This document shows, piece after piece, positions 43,797-54,536 of a stretch of DNA of 61,467 bases. The translations under genes and the position numbers were made by a program. Source of the DNA: an uncultured Planctomycetales bacterium (GTDB lineage Bacteria > Planctomycetota > Planctomycetia > Isosphaerales > Isosphaeraceae); the NCBI GenBank assembly GCA_903926465.1, contig CAIYJE010000094.1:1-61467 (forward strand), read 5' to 3'. The notes under the pieces were generated by a model. That model had not been told where the DNA came from. It searched no databases and saw only the letters and a list, made by a program, of their open reading frames with translations. Position 1 is the stretch's first letter. Each line of letters begins with the position of its first letter.

Positions 43797-44492
43797 ATGT
43801 CCCGGCTCGTGCTCCTTGCCGGCCTGTTGATTCTGGTGTGTGATCAGATTGAGCCCGCTCGAACGCAGGCTCAATCTCCGTCGACCGTAGCAGCTGTGGC
43901 CACGCATGCAGAAGATGCAGTTGCTGGTCATGCCGTGGCGGCGGATACCCACGCCCATGCTGCGGCCGTTGACCCCAAAGACGGCATCGTTGATTTTCAG
44001 CTTCCGCTTTCGGTGGCTACCGCCATCGTGTTTCTGGGCCTACTGCTGTTGCTGAGTAAGTACGCCTGGGGCCCCCTTTCCAAAGCCCTTGATGATCGCG
44101 AGCGGTATCAGGAAGAGGCTCTTGCCAAGACCGATCAGGCGCGTGCCGAAGGAGAGCGCTTGCTGGCTGAACACCGACAGTTGATGTCACGTGCTCAGGA
44201 AGACGTTCGTTCGATGATGGATGAGGCACGTCGCAATGCCGAAACCATTGGAAATTCGATCGTTTCCAAGGCCCATGAGGAAGCCGAATCGTCTCGTCAG
44301 CGGGCCGAACGTGATATTGCGGTGGCTCGCGACCAGGCGCTGGTGGAAATCTGGTCCAAGACCGCGAATCTGGCCGTGGATGTTGCGGGCAAGGTTCTTT
44401 CTCGTGAGGTTTCACCGGAAGAACACAAGCGGTTGCTCCAGCGGGCCATGTCTGAATTGCCGGCCACGCCCACCGCGGAGCGTCGCTCATGA
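43797..44492 (+). CDS. atpF: ATP synthase Fo subunit b
   Basis: Subunit b forms the outer stalk that holds F1 against rotation. The 231 residues begin with a hydrophobic, signal-like segment (LVLLAGLLILVCDQI), then a His/Ala-rich linker (HAEDAVAGHAVAADTHAH), then the real membrane helix (ATAIVFLGLLLLLSKYAWGPL, about 74-94), and a long amphipathic coiled-coil helix to the end. The early hydrophobic segment is extra compared with the usual 155-170-residue protein. The stop codon overlaps the ATG of atpH (ATGA). Confidence 0.93.
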   Translation: MSRLVLLAGLLILVCDQIEPARTQAQSPSTVAAVATHAEDAVAGHAVAADTHAHAAAVDPKDGIVDFQLPLSVATAIVFLGLLLLLSKYAWGPLSKALDDRERYQEEALAKTDQARAEGERLLAEHRQLMSRAQEDVRSMMDEARRNAETIGNSIVSKAHEEAESSRQRAERDIAVARDQALVEIWSKTANLAVDVAGKVLSREVSPEEHKRLLQRAMSELPATPTAERRS

Positions 44493-45151
44493 GTGACGTT
44501 CCGAGCGACCTGGGCTACACCGAGACCAGTTCTGTCTCCGGGCTGCGTGGTACGGTTCTGGATGTGGGCTACGAAGGGCTGATTCGCGCCTATTCGGATG
44601 CACTGCTAAACGTTTTGGCTGAAGAAGGCAACCCTGAATCGGCTTTTGACGAGCTCGATGAGCTGGTCTCGGCCACAACCGCATCAACCGCTTATGACGC
44701 GCTGGCGGTCTCTCCAGAGATCTCTCGGGCCGAAAAAGATCGGATTTTGCTGCGGTTGTTTCAGGGTAAGCTTCATCCCACCTTGATGACGTTTATTCGG
44801 GTTCTCAATCGGGCCGGGCGACTCGACCTGCTCTCGGGAATTGCCCGTCATGTGCGCAGAGCCTGGAACCTGCGGCAGAACAAGAAGACGGTTCACGTTT
44901 GCTCCGCCGTTCCCCTGGGAGACGCGGAAAAGCGTGAACTCCACAAGCGACTCCTGGAGACGCTTGGCTCCGAACCAATCCTCGATTTGACGGTTGATCC
45001 CGCCATTTTGGGCGGGATGACAGTGCAGGTTGGCGACATTGTTTACGACAGTTCCCTGCGGTCGCAACTTGATCGCCTCCGTAAGCAACTTGTTGAAGAA
45101 AAGATCCTCCAGTTACGCGGACAACTGGCCACGCGAGCGCTTGCAGACTGA
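44489..45151 (+). CDS. atpH: ATP synthase F1 subunit delta
   Basis: Delta caps the F1 head and joins it to the b stalk. The 220 residues have the helical N-terminal domain (GLIRAYSDALLNVLAEEG), the middle block LHPTLMTFIRVLNRAGRLDLLSGI, and the C-terminal signature SEPILDLTVDPAILGGMTVQVGD, with the family's usual IGGxxxxxGD-type core. The start overlaps the atpF stop by four bases, so the two are co-translated. About 35 residues precede the family start, which is somewhat longer than usual. atpA follows after 44 bases. Confidence 0.94.
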   Translation: MSDVPSDLGYTETSSVSGLRGTVLDVGYEGLIRAYSDALLNVLAEEGNPESAFDELDELVSATTASTAYDALAVSPEISRAEKDRILLRLFQGKLHPTLMTFIRVLNRAGRLDLLSGIARHVRRAWNLRQNKKTVHVCSAVPLGDAEKRELHKRLLETLGSEPILDLTVDPAILGGMTVQVGDIVYDSSLRSQLDRLRKQLVEEKILQLRGQLATRALAD

Positions 45152-45195
45152 ACAGCATGGCGCTTGCAGTAACTTTGCCACGGGACCATTGATCC

Positions 45196-46866
45196 ATGAG
45201 ATTCCGAGCCGACGAGATCACGTCCGTCATTCAGAGCGAAATCAAGAATTTTGAGACCGAGGTCACCCGCAGCGAGGTTGGTCGGGTGCTCGAAGTCGGC
45301 GACGGTATCGCCCGGGTTTACGGTCTTTCTGGTGTCATGACCAGCGAGATGGTCGAATTCGAGAACGGTGTGAAGGGCTTGGCCTTCAACCTCGAAGAGA
45401 GTTCGGTCGGCGTGATCATCATGGGTGATTACAAAACCATCCATGAAGGCGAACGCGTTCGAGCCACCGGTGAACTGTTGCGAGTTCCCGTGGGCGATGC
45501 CCTCATCGGTCGTGTGGTCAACGCCCTGGGTGTGCCCATTGATAACTTGGGACCCGTTCTCACCACACACACGCGGCTGCTGGAATCTCCAGCCCCCGGC
45601 ATTGCCGACCGTCAGCCCGTAGATGAGCCGCTCCAGACCGGAGTCAAGGCGATCGACGCCATGACCCCCATCGGTCGTGGTCAGCGAGAACTGATCATTG
45701 GTGACCGCAAAACCGGCAAGACGGCCATTGCGATCGACACCATTCTGAACCAGAAGGGCCAAGGGGTCATCTGCGTTTATGTGGCCATCGGTCAGAAAGA
45801 ATCCACCACCGCCGCGATGGTGGACACGCTCCGCCGCTATGGCGCTCTGGAATACACCATTGTTGTGGTGGCCAGTGCCAGCGATCCATCGCCCCTGCAG
45901 TACCTGGCCCCTTACGCCGGTACAGCCATGGCTGAATACTTCATGTATGAGCAGGGTAAGCCGACCCTGTGCGTGTATGATGATCTTTCCAAGCAGGCCG
46001 TGGCTTACCGTGAACTGTCGCTGCTGCTTCGCCGCCCTCCAGGGCGTGAGGCCTACCCTGGCGACGTGTTTTACTGTCACTCCCGCTTGCTCGAACGGTC
46101 TGCCAAGCTCGCCAACAAGTACGTGATTGTGCCTCAGGGTACCACTGGCCCAATCACCGAGAAATCGGGCATCGACGGCAAGGTGTTCCTGGGTGTTCCC
46201 GGTCATGAAGAAGCCAAGCATGCCCTGGCGCATGAAGCCAAGTACAAAGGCCACGTGATCGCCAAGACCGACACCTCGGGTGGGTCGCTGACGGCTCTCC
46301 CGCTCATCGAGACGCTGGAAGGGGAAGTGTCGGCGTACATTCCCACCAATGTGATCTCGATCACCGACGGTCAGATTTACCTGGTGCCCGAACTGTTCTT
46401 CGCCGGTATTCGTCCGGCCGTCGACGTGGGTATCAGCGTGTCTCGCGTGGGTGGCAAGGCCCAGTCGGCCGCCATGAAGAAGGTTTCCGGTGGTCTTCGA
46501 CTCGACCTGGCCGCCTTCCGTGAACTGGAAGCGTTTGCCCAGATCGGTACCGAACTGGACAAGGCCACTCAGCTTCAGCTCGATCGCGGCTATCGCATGG
46601 TCGAACTGCTCAAGCAGCCCCAGTACCGCCCCATGAACGACGCGGATCAGGTCATCAGCCTGTATGCCGGTACCGAAGGGTTCCTGGACGATGTTCCGGT
46701 CAAGGAAGTGCGGGCCTACGAAGAAGAGCTTCACAACTTCGTTCATGAAGAGCGGAAGAGCTTCTATGACCTGCTGCTTCGCGAGAAGAAGCTGACGGAT
46801 GAAGTGGTGTCTCAGATGAAGACGGTGCTGGCCGACTTCAAGGCACGCTATCGCGCCCGTTCCTGA
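45196..46866 (+). CDS. atpA: ATP synthase F1 subunit alpha
   Basis: Alpha binds nucleotide without catalysing its hydrolysis and pairs with beta in the F1 head. The 556 residues show the N-terminal beta barrel ([19 protein letters not shown]), P-loop GDRKTGKT at about 175-182, [14 protein letters not shown] and the signature [19 protein letters not shown]. The protein is about 50 residues longer than E. coli alpha. The extra is an insert between RSAKL (302-305) and SGGSL (361-365), with [18 protein letters not shown]. It lies between atpH and atpG in the usual order. Confidence 0.97.
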   Translation: MRFRADEITSVIQSEIKNFETEVTRSEVGRVLEVGDGIARVYGLSGVMTSEMVEFENGVKGLAFNLEESSVGVIIMGDYKTIHEGERVRATGELLRVPVGDALIGRVVNALGVPIDNLGPVLTTHTRLLESPAPGIADRQPVDEPLQTGVKAIDAMTPIGRGQRELIIGDRKTGKTAIAIDTILNQKGQGVICVYVAIGQKESTTAAMVDTLRRYGALEYTIVVVASASDPSPLQYLAPYAGTAMAEYFMYEQGKPTLCVYDDLSKQAVAYRELSLLLRRPPGREAYPGDVFYCHSRLLERSAKLANKYVIVPQGTTGPITEKSGIDGKVFLGVPGHEEAKHALAHEAKYKGHVIAKTDTSGGSLTALPLIETLEGEVSAYIPTNVISITDGQIYLVPELFFAGIRPAVDVGISVSRVGGKAQSAAMKKVSGGLRLDLAAFRELEAFAQIGTELDKATQLQLDRGYRMVELLKQPQYRPMNDADQVISLYAGTEGFLDDVPVKEVRAYEEELHNFVHEERKSFYDLLLREKKLTDEVVSQMKTVLADFKARYRARS

Positions 46867-46935
46867 GTTGTGTTGTGATCGTTTGGTGTTGCCCCTTCTG
46901 ACCGATTTTCAGTCCCTCTCAGGCGTATTCCTTCC

Positions 46936-47856
46936 ATGGCCAAAGCCCGAGCGATCATCAAGCGCCGAAAATCGGTGCAGAACATCAAGAAGATCACACG
47001 GACGATGGAGCTGATTGCGACGGCTCGTTACCGTAAAGCGCAAGAGCGTGCCACCGAAGCCGCGGCATTCACCCGGAAAATTGGCGAAATCGTTAAAGAT
47101 CTGGGTGGTGCCACCGGCGAGGTTTCTCATCCTTTGCTCTCAACGCGTGAGCCCGTTCGTCGCTGCCGACTTCTGGTTATCACCAGTAATCGTGGTCTGG
47201 CCGGCGGTTATAACGGCAACGTCCTTCGCCTGGCCGCCCGGCGACTGGTGGAACTTGAGGCCGAAGGGATCGAGCCGATCCTGGATATCTCGGGCAAGCG
47301 TGGCGTTGCCTTCATCAAGTTCCGTGGTCTCAAGGCCGAAACGGTTTATACCCACTTCGATGATCGTCCCAAGTACGATGAGGTCGAGGCCGTCGCCGAA
47401 TCGTACGCCAAGATGTACATGAATGGGGAAATTGATCGTTTCGAGGTCGCGTACACCCGGTTCATCAGCGTTTCCCGCCAGGAAGCCAAGCTGACCACGC
47501 TTCTGCCCATGAGTTCTGCGCAACTCACAATGGCAGGTGCCACGGTTGCCAAGAAAGGGGCTGCAGCCCCCGAACCCGAGCCCCGTTCTGGCGAGCAAAT
47601 TCCGTACGAGTTCTTGCCAGACGCCCGCAGCATTCTCGACGAAATCGTACCGATTGCGTACAAAGCCCAGCTTTTCAAGTGTTTCCTGGATTCGGCCGTC
47701 AGCGAGCAAATTGCTCGAATGATTGCCATGAAAGGTGCCACTGAGAATGCCGATGAGATGATCAAGGGGCTGACGATGCAATACAACCGGGCCCGCCAGT
47801 CGCAGATCACTCGCGAACTGGCCGAAATTATCGGAGGAGCCGCGGCTCTCGAATAA
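46936..47856 (+). CDS. atpG: ATP synthase F1 subunit gamma
   Basis: Gamma is the central rotor shaft. The 306 residues begin with ARAIIKRRKSVQNIKKITRTM (shown here as the N-terminal helix with its basic face), then TSNRGLAGGYNGNV, and end with the C-terminal helix ITRELAEIIGGAAAL. A middle insert of about 25 residues around 200 (AKKGAAAPEPEPRSGE) is lower in complexity. It is 69 bases downstream of atpA and 144 bases upstream of atpD. Confidence 0.94.
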   Translation: MAKARAIIKRRKSVQNIKKITRTMELIATARYRKAQERATEAAAFTRKIGEIVKDLGGATGEVSHPLLSTREPVRRCRLLVITSNRGLAGGYNGNVLRLAARRLVELEAEGIEPILDISGKRGVAFIKFRGLKAETVYTHFDDRPKYDEVEAVAESYAKMYMNGEIDRFEVAYTRFISVSRQEAKLTTLLPMSSAQLTMAGATVAKKGAAAPEPEPRSGEQIPYEFLPDARSILDEIVPIAYKAQLFKCFLDSAVSEQIARMIAMKGATENADEMIKGLTMQYNRARQSQITRELAEIIGGAAALE

Positions 47857-47913
47857 ACCCGAGGTCGGCTCTTCCTGCTTCAGTCTCGTCTTACTGTCTC
47901 GCCAACCGACTAG

Positions 47914-49437
<1,524 letters not shown>

Positions 49438-49447
49438 TATCGCATGC

Positions 49448-49480
49448 ACGGCCCTGCTCTTTGTTTGAGAGCAGGGCCGT
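49448..49480 (+). terminator. hairpin between atpD and atpC
   Basis: ACGGCCCTGCTCT (49448-49460) is the exact inverse of AGAGCAGGGCCGT (49468-49480), with a 7-base loop. It begins 11 bases past the atpD stop and is followed by TTTCG. It may terminate part of the transcripts or stabilise the atpD 3' end, lowering epsilon relative to beta. Confidence 0.65.
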
Positions 49481-49553
49481 TTCGCCTGACGTCTTTGATT
49501 TTGGCTTACTTGGCAGTTGAATTCACTCGCTGGCAATCTTTGAGGCGGAACGC

Positions 49554-50012
49554 ATGGCCACTGTAGACAGTTCCAAGACGCGGTCTGGTGCACCCCGAGG
49601 CGCTGCTTCGCAGATGCGCTGTCAGGTGATCACGCCTGAAAAGACGCTCATGGACGCGGAAGTCACATTTGTGGCCGTCCCCCTGATCGATGGCGAGATG
49701 GGCATTTTGCCGGGCCGAGCCCCAGTGGTTGCCCGGCTTGGCTTTGGCGAATTGCGATATGATCGCGCCGGTGCGCCCCGTGAGCGGCTTTATGTGGATG
49801 GAGGCTTCCTCCAGATCCGCGATAACCAAATTTCGGTACTCACCAACCGTGCCTTGTCGTTGACCGATCTCACGGCCGATTCAGCGCGTGCGGAACTCGA
49901 ACGGGCGTTGGCGATCAGTCCGACCACTCCCGAGCAGTTCGCAGAGCGTGACCGGGCTGTTGCCCGGGCTCGGGCTCAACTGCGGCTGGCGGAAGCCAAG
50001 GGTTCGCTCTGA
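49554..50012 (+). CDS. atpC: ATP synthase F1 subunit epsilon
   Basis: Epsilon links gamma to the c ring and inhibits hydrolysis. The 152 residues have a polar leader of about 20, then the beta-sandwich (MRCQVITPEKTLMDAEVTFV; DGEMGILPGRAPVVARLGFGELRY; YVDGGFLQIRDNQISVL), then the two-helix C-terminal hairpin (SARAELERALAISP; ERDRAVARARAQLRLAEA). The leader is longer than usual. It is last in the operon. A nested hairpin follows, shared with the convergent phosphoesterase gene. Confidence 0.94.
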   Translation: MATVDSSKTRSGAPRGAASQMRCQVITPEKTLMDAEVTFVAVPLIDGEMGILPGRAPVVARLGFGELRYDRAGAPRERLYVDGGFLQIRDNQISVLTNRALSLTDLTADSARAELERALAISPTTPEQFAERDRAVARARAQLRLAEAKGSL

Positions 50013-50029
50013 GTAGAGGAGAACCGGCC

Positions 50030-50077
50030 TCTTCACGGCCCCGTTTGGTTCCTGTGGGGAACTTCAGGCCGTGAAGA
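50030..50077. terminator. nested hairpin at the atp operon end, overlapping a convergent gene
   Basis: TCTTCACGGCC (50030-50040) pairs with GGCCGTGAAGA (50067-50077). Its loop contains a smaller hairpin, GTTCC-TGTG-GGAAC with one extra G. It starts 18 bases past the atpC stop. Its right arm lies in the last codons of the minus-strand phosphoesterase gene, so it may terminate both genes. Confidence 0.65.
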
Positions 50078-50936
50078 ACTGGGGATTCTCAATCAGCCTG
50101 GTGATTTGCCATCCCAGCCCATCCCACCCGTGATGGTCTACATGGATGGCGTGTTGATTGAGGTGGATCTCCAGAAACCCAGGGTTGGATGGATGCCGGT
50201 GGTCCACCATCAGCGGTGCGCCTGGGTTCAGGGAGAGCTGACCTGGAATGCGTGTTGAGTAAAACGCCCAGGTTTTGTGCAAATGGCCGCAGCAATAAAG
50301 ATGCGGTCCCAGCCCGCTCAGCCAGTGAATCAGGGGTGGGGCTTTCAGAATCCGCTTGTGGTGCAACTGCTTGGCCAGGCTTGGCGGTGCATCCACCGGG
50401 TAATGGCAGGCAATAATGGTACGCTTGTGGGGCTGCTGGGCCAGTAACGCTTGCGCCTGTTCCAGTTGCTGGCGTGGCAAGAAGCCGGTGGCGGTGGCGT
50501 GGGGCCGGCAGGGGTCAAGCCCCAGAATCACGGTCTCTGGGTCCAGGCGTTTGACCCAGGGAAACGTGGGGCTTGGCAGAAACTCCCCAAAAGTTCGTTC
50601 AAACAGCCGGTCTTTTACCGACTGCGACGTGTATCGATCATGGTTACCAGGGACCACGGTCAACTGCCCAGCAGACGAAATCGCGGGTTCGAGCGCGTGT
50701 CGAATGGTGGCGAATTCCGATGGCAGTGCCGTGGTGGTGAAATCGCCGGTGATTAGCAGGTGATCGGCGTTGAGTGAGGCCACGCGTGCAACCAAGGAGC
50801 CCAGGCGAGCCTGGGGAAACCGCCGGGCCCGACCTGTCAGGAGCGAGGTCAACCCGATCAGGCGTTTATTAAAAAGCTGCGCAGGGTGCGTGGGCCAGTG
50901 CCAGACGTGGATATCAGATAGGTGAATGATGCGCAT
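50064..50936 (-). CDS. metallophosphoesterase (calcineurin-like, CpdA type)
   Basis: The 290-residue product has the motifs SDIHVW at the start, ITGDFT, VPGNHDRY and CGHLHKTW near the end, which together bind two metal ions. The order and spacing suit the single-domain group that contains CpdA-type cAMP phosphodiesterases and UDP-diacylglucosamine pyrophosphohydrolases; I cannot choose between them. I start at ATG 50936, directly before RIIHLSDIH; the frame reaches 51005 without homology. It lies 75 bases downstream of the CPBP protease gene and ends against the atp operon. Confidence 0.85.
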   Translation of the reverse strand: MRIIHLSDIHVWHWPTHPAQLFNKRLIGLTSLLTGRARRFPQARLGSLVARVASLNADHLLITGDFTTTALPSEFATIRHALEPAISSAGQLTVVPGNHDRYTSQSVKDRLFERTFGEFLPSPTFPWVKRLDPETVILGLDPCRPHATATGFLPRQQLEQAQALLAQQPHKRTIIACHYPVDAPPSLAKQLHHKRILKAPPLIHWLSGLGPHLYCCGHLHKTWAFYSTRIPGQLSLNPGAPLMVDHRHPSNPGFLEIHLNQHAIHVDHHGWDGLGWQITRLIENPQFFTA

Positions 50937-51011
50937 CGGTCGAGATGGAAAGCTTTCTCGGTCGTTTGGCGGATTTCGAGCAAGGTCGGCCATCGCCCTT
51001 GGCATTCATGC

Positions 51012-51890
51012 TCAGGCTGGGATCGACAGGCAACCGACCAAACAATCGTACGCCACGTGTGTACCCACGGCGATGCCGAATCCACGGGCCACAAACACCC
51101 AAGAGAAGTAAACTCCGGCAATCCAGCGGAAAACAAAGGCATACCAGGTGAACGACTCGCCTGGCACACCAATATGATGAGCCACCGAAAATAGTAACGA
51201 AGAGCCGGTAATCGCCAGCGTGCTGGCCAAAAACCCAGGCAGCAGCAAAAATCGGCTGACGGCAAAGAGCAGTGGAATCAGCGCCAGCCGGAAAACCGCT
51301 TCCTCGTAAATTCCCGCCCCAAGAAACGCCAGGTAACGCGCACCCGAGCTAGGGGCATCGGCCACCTGGGCCAGTTGCAGCGGAACCTGGCTGTGCTCCA
51401 GTTGGTTCAGGCCCAGGTCCACCAGTTTACTCAGCCCGATCAGGCAAACCGCCAGACTCAAACTTTCCAACGTCATCCCCGCCAGCGGCTCGGCACGCCA
51501 AACCGGCACCTCTTTCTCTTTCTGGAGCCAAATTCCCATGCCGGTGATCAGCGCCAGCGGCGGAATCCAGGTATTCGAAAGCCCCAGCAGCACCATTCCA
51601 TGATGCACCCAGCTATCAATGCCCGCTCTCAGCGAATCATACTGGTTGCCGCCCAGAATCCGGATTCCCGCTTCGTAAAGTATCAGCAGCGGCAAAACGT
51701 AGAGCAAACACAGCGAGGGATGCCGCGTAGATGACCAGTAGCTACGGCTCACCCCAGCCGAATACTCAGACTCTCGCCACCAGTCCTGGCTATAGCCAAA
51801 CCGGGAGCGATGCTTGGTTTGGACCGACTTGGTGGCTGGATCAAGAGTCCTCATTTTCTTGAAATCGGATCGTGATCCTGGACTCTTCAC
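51012..51890 (-). CDS. CPBP-family intramembrane metalloprotease
   Basis: The 292-residue product has about seven hydrophobic helices. The family (CAAX protease/bacteriocin-processing type) is marked by EEAVFR (motif 1, the EExxxR form) in GAGIYEEAVFRLALIP, then LLFSVAHHIG with a His pair (motif 2) and GIAVGTHVAYDCLVG (motif 3), which supply zinc-ligand and catalytic residues. Such proteins process prenylated or leader peptides in the membrane; none is obvious nearby. The N-terminal 60 residues are polar and basic, so the true start may be the later ATG at about 51854. The phosphoesterase gene follows. Confidence 0.85.
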   Translation of the reverse strand: MKSPGSRSDFKKMRTLDPATKSVQTKHRSRFGYSQDWWRESEYSAGVSRSYWSSTRHPSLCLLYVLPLLILYEAGIRILGGNQYDSLRAGIDSWVHHGMVLLGLSNTWIPPLALITGMGIWLQKEKEVPVWRAEPLAGMTLESLSLAVCLIGLSKLVDLGLNQLEHSQVPLQLAQVADAPSSGARYLAFLGAGIYEEAVFRLALIPLLFAVSRFLLLPGFLASTLAITGSSLLFSVAHHIGVPGESFTWYAFVFRWIAGVYFSWVFVARGFGIAVGTHVAYDCLVGCLSIPA

Positions 51891-52251
51891 GGAGAATTCA
51901 GTTCCTGAGGAACCCGCTACATTGCAATCCGACGATCGGGAAAAATCGGTCGCGTTGGTGTGGCGTCAGATCAAACTGGACCGCTACGTCTCTTGAGCAT
52001 CGCCCCCTCTTTTCGGTAGGATACAGTGGAGTTGTAGGGAATCGATCGCAGGTGTGTTTCTTTTTGAGGGAACCACCCGCCTGGTCCGGGTTCATTCCTG
52101 GCAAAATTCCCCTGAGCGGTCCGCTACTGGACCACCCGGCTCCCCTCCCCTGAATCATTCAATCGCCGAGAGCACAGATCCGCCCAGGACTCCAGCTCTT
52201 TGCATGGATTTGACGGTTCCCATGGAAAGCTGCATTCGGGAGACTTTACGC
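51891..52251. other. divergent spacer before the oxidase cluster
   Basis: The 361 bases hold promoters for the CPBP gene and the oxidase cluster. A weak pair, TTGAGC (51993-51998) and TAGGAT (52017-52022), 18 bases apart, is the best candidate for the right side. No conserved frame is seen; the in-frame extension of the cytochrome gene to 52054 looks non-coding. Confidence 0.4.
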
Positions 52252-53571
52252 GTGACATTGCGGTTCCGGCTTGCCTTCGTGGCGGGGTTCCTGACCTGGA
52301 CTGTCAGCGGTTGTAACGAATTTCAGCCGCAAGCTCCCCTGCCCTACGCATCTGATAAAGCCACCTCTGCCAAGCTGGCAGATAAGCCCAAAGTCCAGGC
52401 ACGTGTCTCTCAACTCGTTTCGCAACTTTTTGGCCCCAATACCGAAGAATTGCGGGTTCCACCTGGTGCGCCCCTGCCCGAAGCCGGTGCCCGAATTGCG
52501 TCCCAGGTGCTGCTGGCCGAGGGAGATTCCACCAAGCCTGGCCCCGTAATTCACGAGGCTGGTAAGCCCGATACGCCAATTCGCGGCGGTCTTGGCCTCT
52601 ATCGTGAACATTGCATGCACTGCCATGGCGCCTCGGGAGACGGCAACGGCCCCACCGCCCTCTTCCTCTGGCCACGGCCCCGAGATTTCCGAACCGGCGT
52701 CTACAAGTTCACCTCTACCGAGGGAACCGGCGTCGATAGCAAGCCCACACGACAAGACCTCAAACGCACCCTGCTGGACGGCATCGACAATTCCTCGATG
52801 TCCTCCTTTGCGGCCGTGTTGACCCCCTCTGAGATTGACCAGGTTCTGGATTACATCGTGTTTTTGAGTCTCCGCGGCGAAGTGGAGACCACGCTGGCCA
52901 CGCTGGGCCAAGACGTGAGCGAAGACGATGCTGAGACCGACCTCTCTGAAGATGTGGCCCAAGAAGCCATCGACCTGGTCTTCGGGCGCTGGACAAACGC
53001 GGCCGAGCGCGTAATTGCTCCCCCTTCGGCCCGGCCCGAGGCTACCCCGGAAAGCATCGAACGGGGCAAGCAGCTTTATCTGGGTGCCAAAGGCCTGCAA
53101 TGCTTTGGTTGCCACGGCTTGGATGGCAAGGGGAACGGAGAGAGCTTTGTGGATTACCGCTCGTTTGTTCGTGCGGTTTTCCAGGGCAACCCCAGCCAAG
53201 ACAAGATCGACGAACTCAAGGATTTTGCCGAAAAGAATAGCAAGAAGTGGGCGGACGACTGGGGCCAGCCGCTCCGGCCGGCCAACCTGCAGGCTGGCCG
53301 CTTCAAGGGTGGTCGGCGGCCGATCGATCTTTACTGGCGGGTGGCCAAGGGAATCAACGGAACCCCGATGCCGGCTCACTTCAGTTCGAGCGGCGGAAGC
53401 CTGCTCACCAGTGATGAAGTTTGGGACGTTGTGAACTTTGTGCTGGCCTTGCCCAGTGAAAAAAGCTTGCTTGAGGGAGCAAAGGCCGTTGAACTCGCTC
53501 CCTCAACAGACACTGCCAACAACCTTCCCTCTGCTGGCAGCCCTGACCCCTCTCAGCAACCCGCATCCTGA
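52252..53571 (+). CDS. diheme cytochrome c lipoprotein of the oxidase cluster
   Basis: I start at GTG 52252 (439 residues). GGGAG lies nine bases upstream and the product then opens with a lipoprotein signal (RFRLAFVAGFLTWTVSGC). ATG codons at 52204 and 52222 are alternatives. Two heme-binding sites are present: CMHCH at 121-125 and CFGCH at 284-288, each in a class I cytochrome c-like domain with a distal Met candidate (NSSMSSF; GTPMPAH). It is anchored outside the membrane and should donate electrons to CuA of subunit II. It leads the cluster; coxB follows after about 100 bases. Confidence 0.85.
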   Translation: MTLRFRLAFVAGFLTWTVSGCNEFQPQAPLPYASDKATSAKLADKPKVQARVSQLVSQLFGPNTEELRVPPGAPLPEAGARIASQVLLAEGDSTKPGPVIHEAGKPDTPIRGGLGLYREHCMHCHGASGDGNGPTALFLWPRPRDFRTGVYKFTSTEGTGVDSKPTRQDLKRTLLDGIDNSSMSSFAAVLTPSEIDQVLDYIVFLSLRGEVETTLATLGQDVSEDDAETDLSEDVAQEAIDLVFGRWTNAAERVIAPPSARPEATPESIERGKQLYLGAKGLQCFGCHGLDGKGNGESFVDYRSFVRAVFQGNPSQDKIDELKDFAEKNSKKWADDWGQPLRPANLQAGRFKGGRRPIDLYWRVAKGINGTPMPAHFSSSGGSLLTSDEVWDVVNFVLALPSEKSLLEGAKAVELAPSTDTANNLPSAGSPDPSQQPAS

Positions 53572-53675
53572 AGGCTATTCTCCTTGGGTGCGTCCTGCTT
53601 GATACAACAGGGGGTCCCAGTGGTTGCCAGCTTCTCAGAATTTCTCCACCGTCGACAGTGTCTTTGGAGTTGACC

Positions 53676-54533
53676 GTGCGATATTGGAGCCTCTTATTTT
53701 TGGTGACGGCTGCCCTTTGTGTGGGCTCATTCGTCTACGCCATGTTCGATCCCAACTGGTGGCTGCTCCACAACGTGTCTGTGCGGAGCCCGCTGCACTT
53801 TGGAGCCGAAATCGACCGGCTTACCATGCTGGTGCTGGCCATCACCGGGGCGGTGTTCGTGCTCACCATGCTCGCCCTTTCTTGGGCGCTCTGGAAGTAT
53901 CCTGCGTCGCCCGGCCGGGTGGCTCAGTACTCGCATGGCAACCACAAGCTGGAGATTGTCTGGACCCTGATTCCCGCTGTGATCCTGGTCTTCCTGGCGT
54001 TCTACCAGATGGGAAGCTGGGCCGACATCAAGTTCCGCAGCCGCAGGCCGAAATCGGCACCGCTGGCGCAGGTCACCGGCCGGCAATTCAACTGGCTGGT
54101 GCGGTACCCGGGCGTGGATGGAAAGTTTGGCACCACCGATGACCTGCACGTCATCAACAATCTGCACATCGTCAAAGATCAGGCGGTCCTGATCGACCTC
54201 AAGTCTCAAGATGTGCTCCACTCGTTCTTTCTGCCCCAGATCCGGCTCAAGCAAGATGCGGTGCCCGGGATGACCATTCCGGTTTGGTTCGACGTGGATA
54301 CCCCTGGCACCTATGAGCTGGTGTGTGCGGAACTCTGCGGGTGGGGCCATTACAAGATGCGTGGACTGCTCACGGTTCACGAGACGCAGGCTGAATTCAA
54401 CGAGTGGATGACGTCCGCCCTGGCTGAGCAAAACCAGACTCAGCCCGCCGGCGCAACGGCTCCAGACGCACAAGCGAGCGATCCGGCCACCACCGCCACG
54501 GATCCCGCCAGCAGCACCGTGGAGAGGTCTTGA
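53676..54533 (+). CDS. coxB: cytochrome c oxidase subunit II (CuA)
   Basis: Subunit II takes electrons from cytochrome c through a dinuclear copper site. The 285 residues have two membrane helices (SLLFLVTAALCVGSFVYAMF and TMLVLAITGAVFVLTMLALS), then a cupredoxin domain with HSFFLPQIRLKQDAVPG and the complete CuA ligand set C217-x-E219-x-C221-x3-H225-x2-M228. There is no C-terminal heme c domain, unlike caa3 fusions; the diheme protein upstream may take that role. I use GTG 53676, which follows TTTGGAG; GTG at 53658 is also possible. A low-complexity tail follows the domain. coxA starts three bases on. Confidence 0.94.
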   Translation: MRYWSLLFLVTAALCVGSFVYAMFDPNWWLLHNVSVRSPLHFGAEIDRLTMLVLAITGAVFVLTMLALSWALWKYPASPGRVAQYSHGNHKLEIVWTLIPAVILVFLAFYQMGSWADIKFRSRRPKSAPLAQVTGRQFNWLVRYPGVDGKFGTTDDLHVINNLHIVKDQAVLIDLKSQDVLHSFFLPQIRLKQDAVPGMTIPVWFDVDTPGTYELVCAELCGWGHYKMRGLLTVHETQAEFNEWMTSALAEQNQTQPAGATAPDAQASDPATTATDPASSTVERS

Positions 54534-54536
54534 AAT

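Noticed and set aside
45043-46746. 567-residue minus-strand frame across atpA
   Set aside because: It is a shadow of atpA; high GC and strong codon bias leave few stops on the opposite strand.
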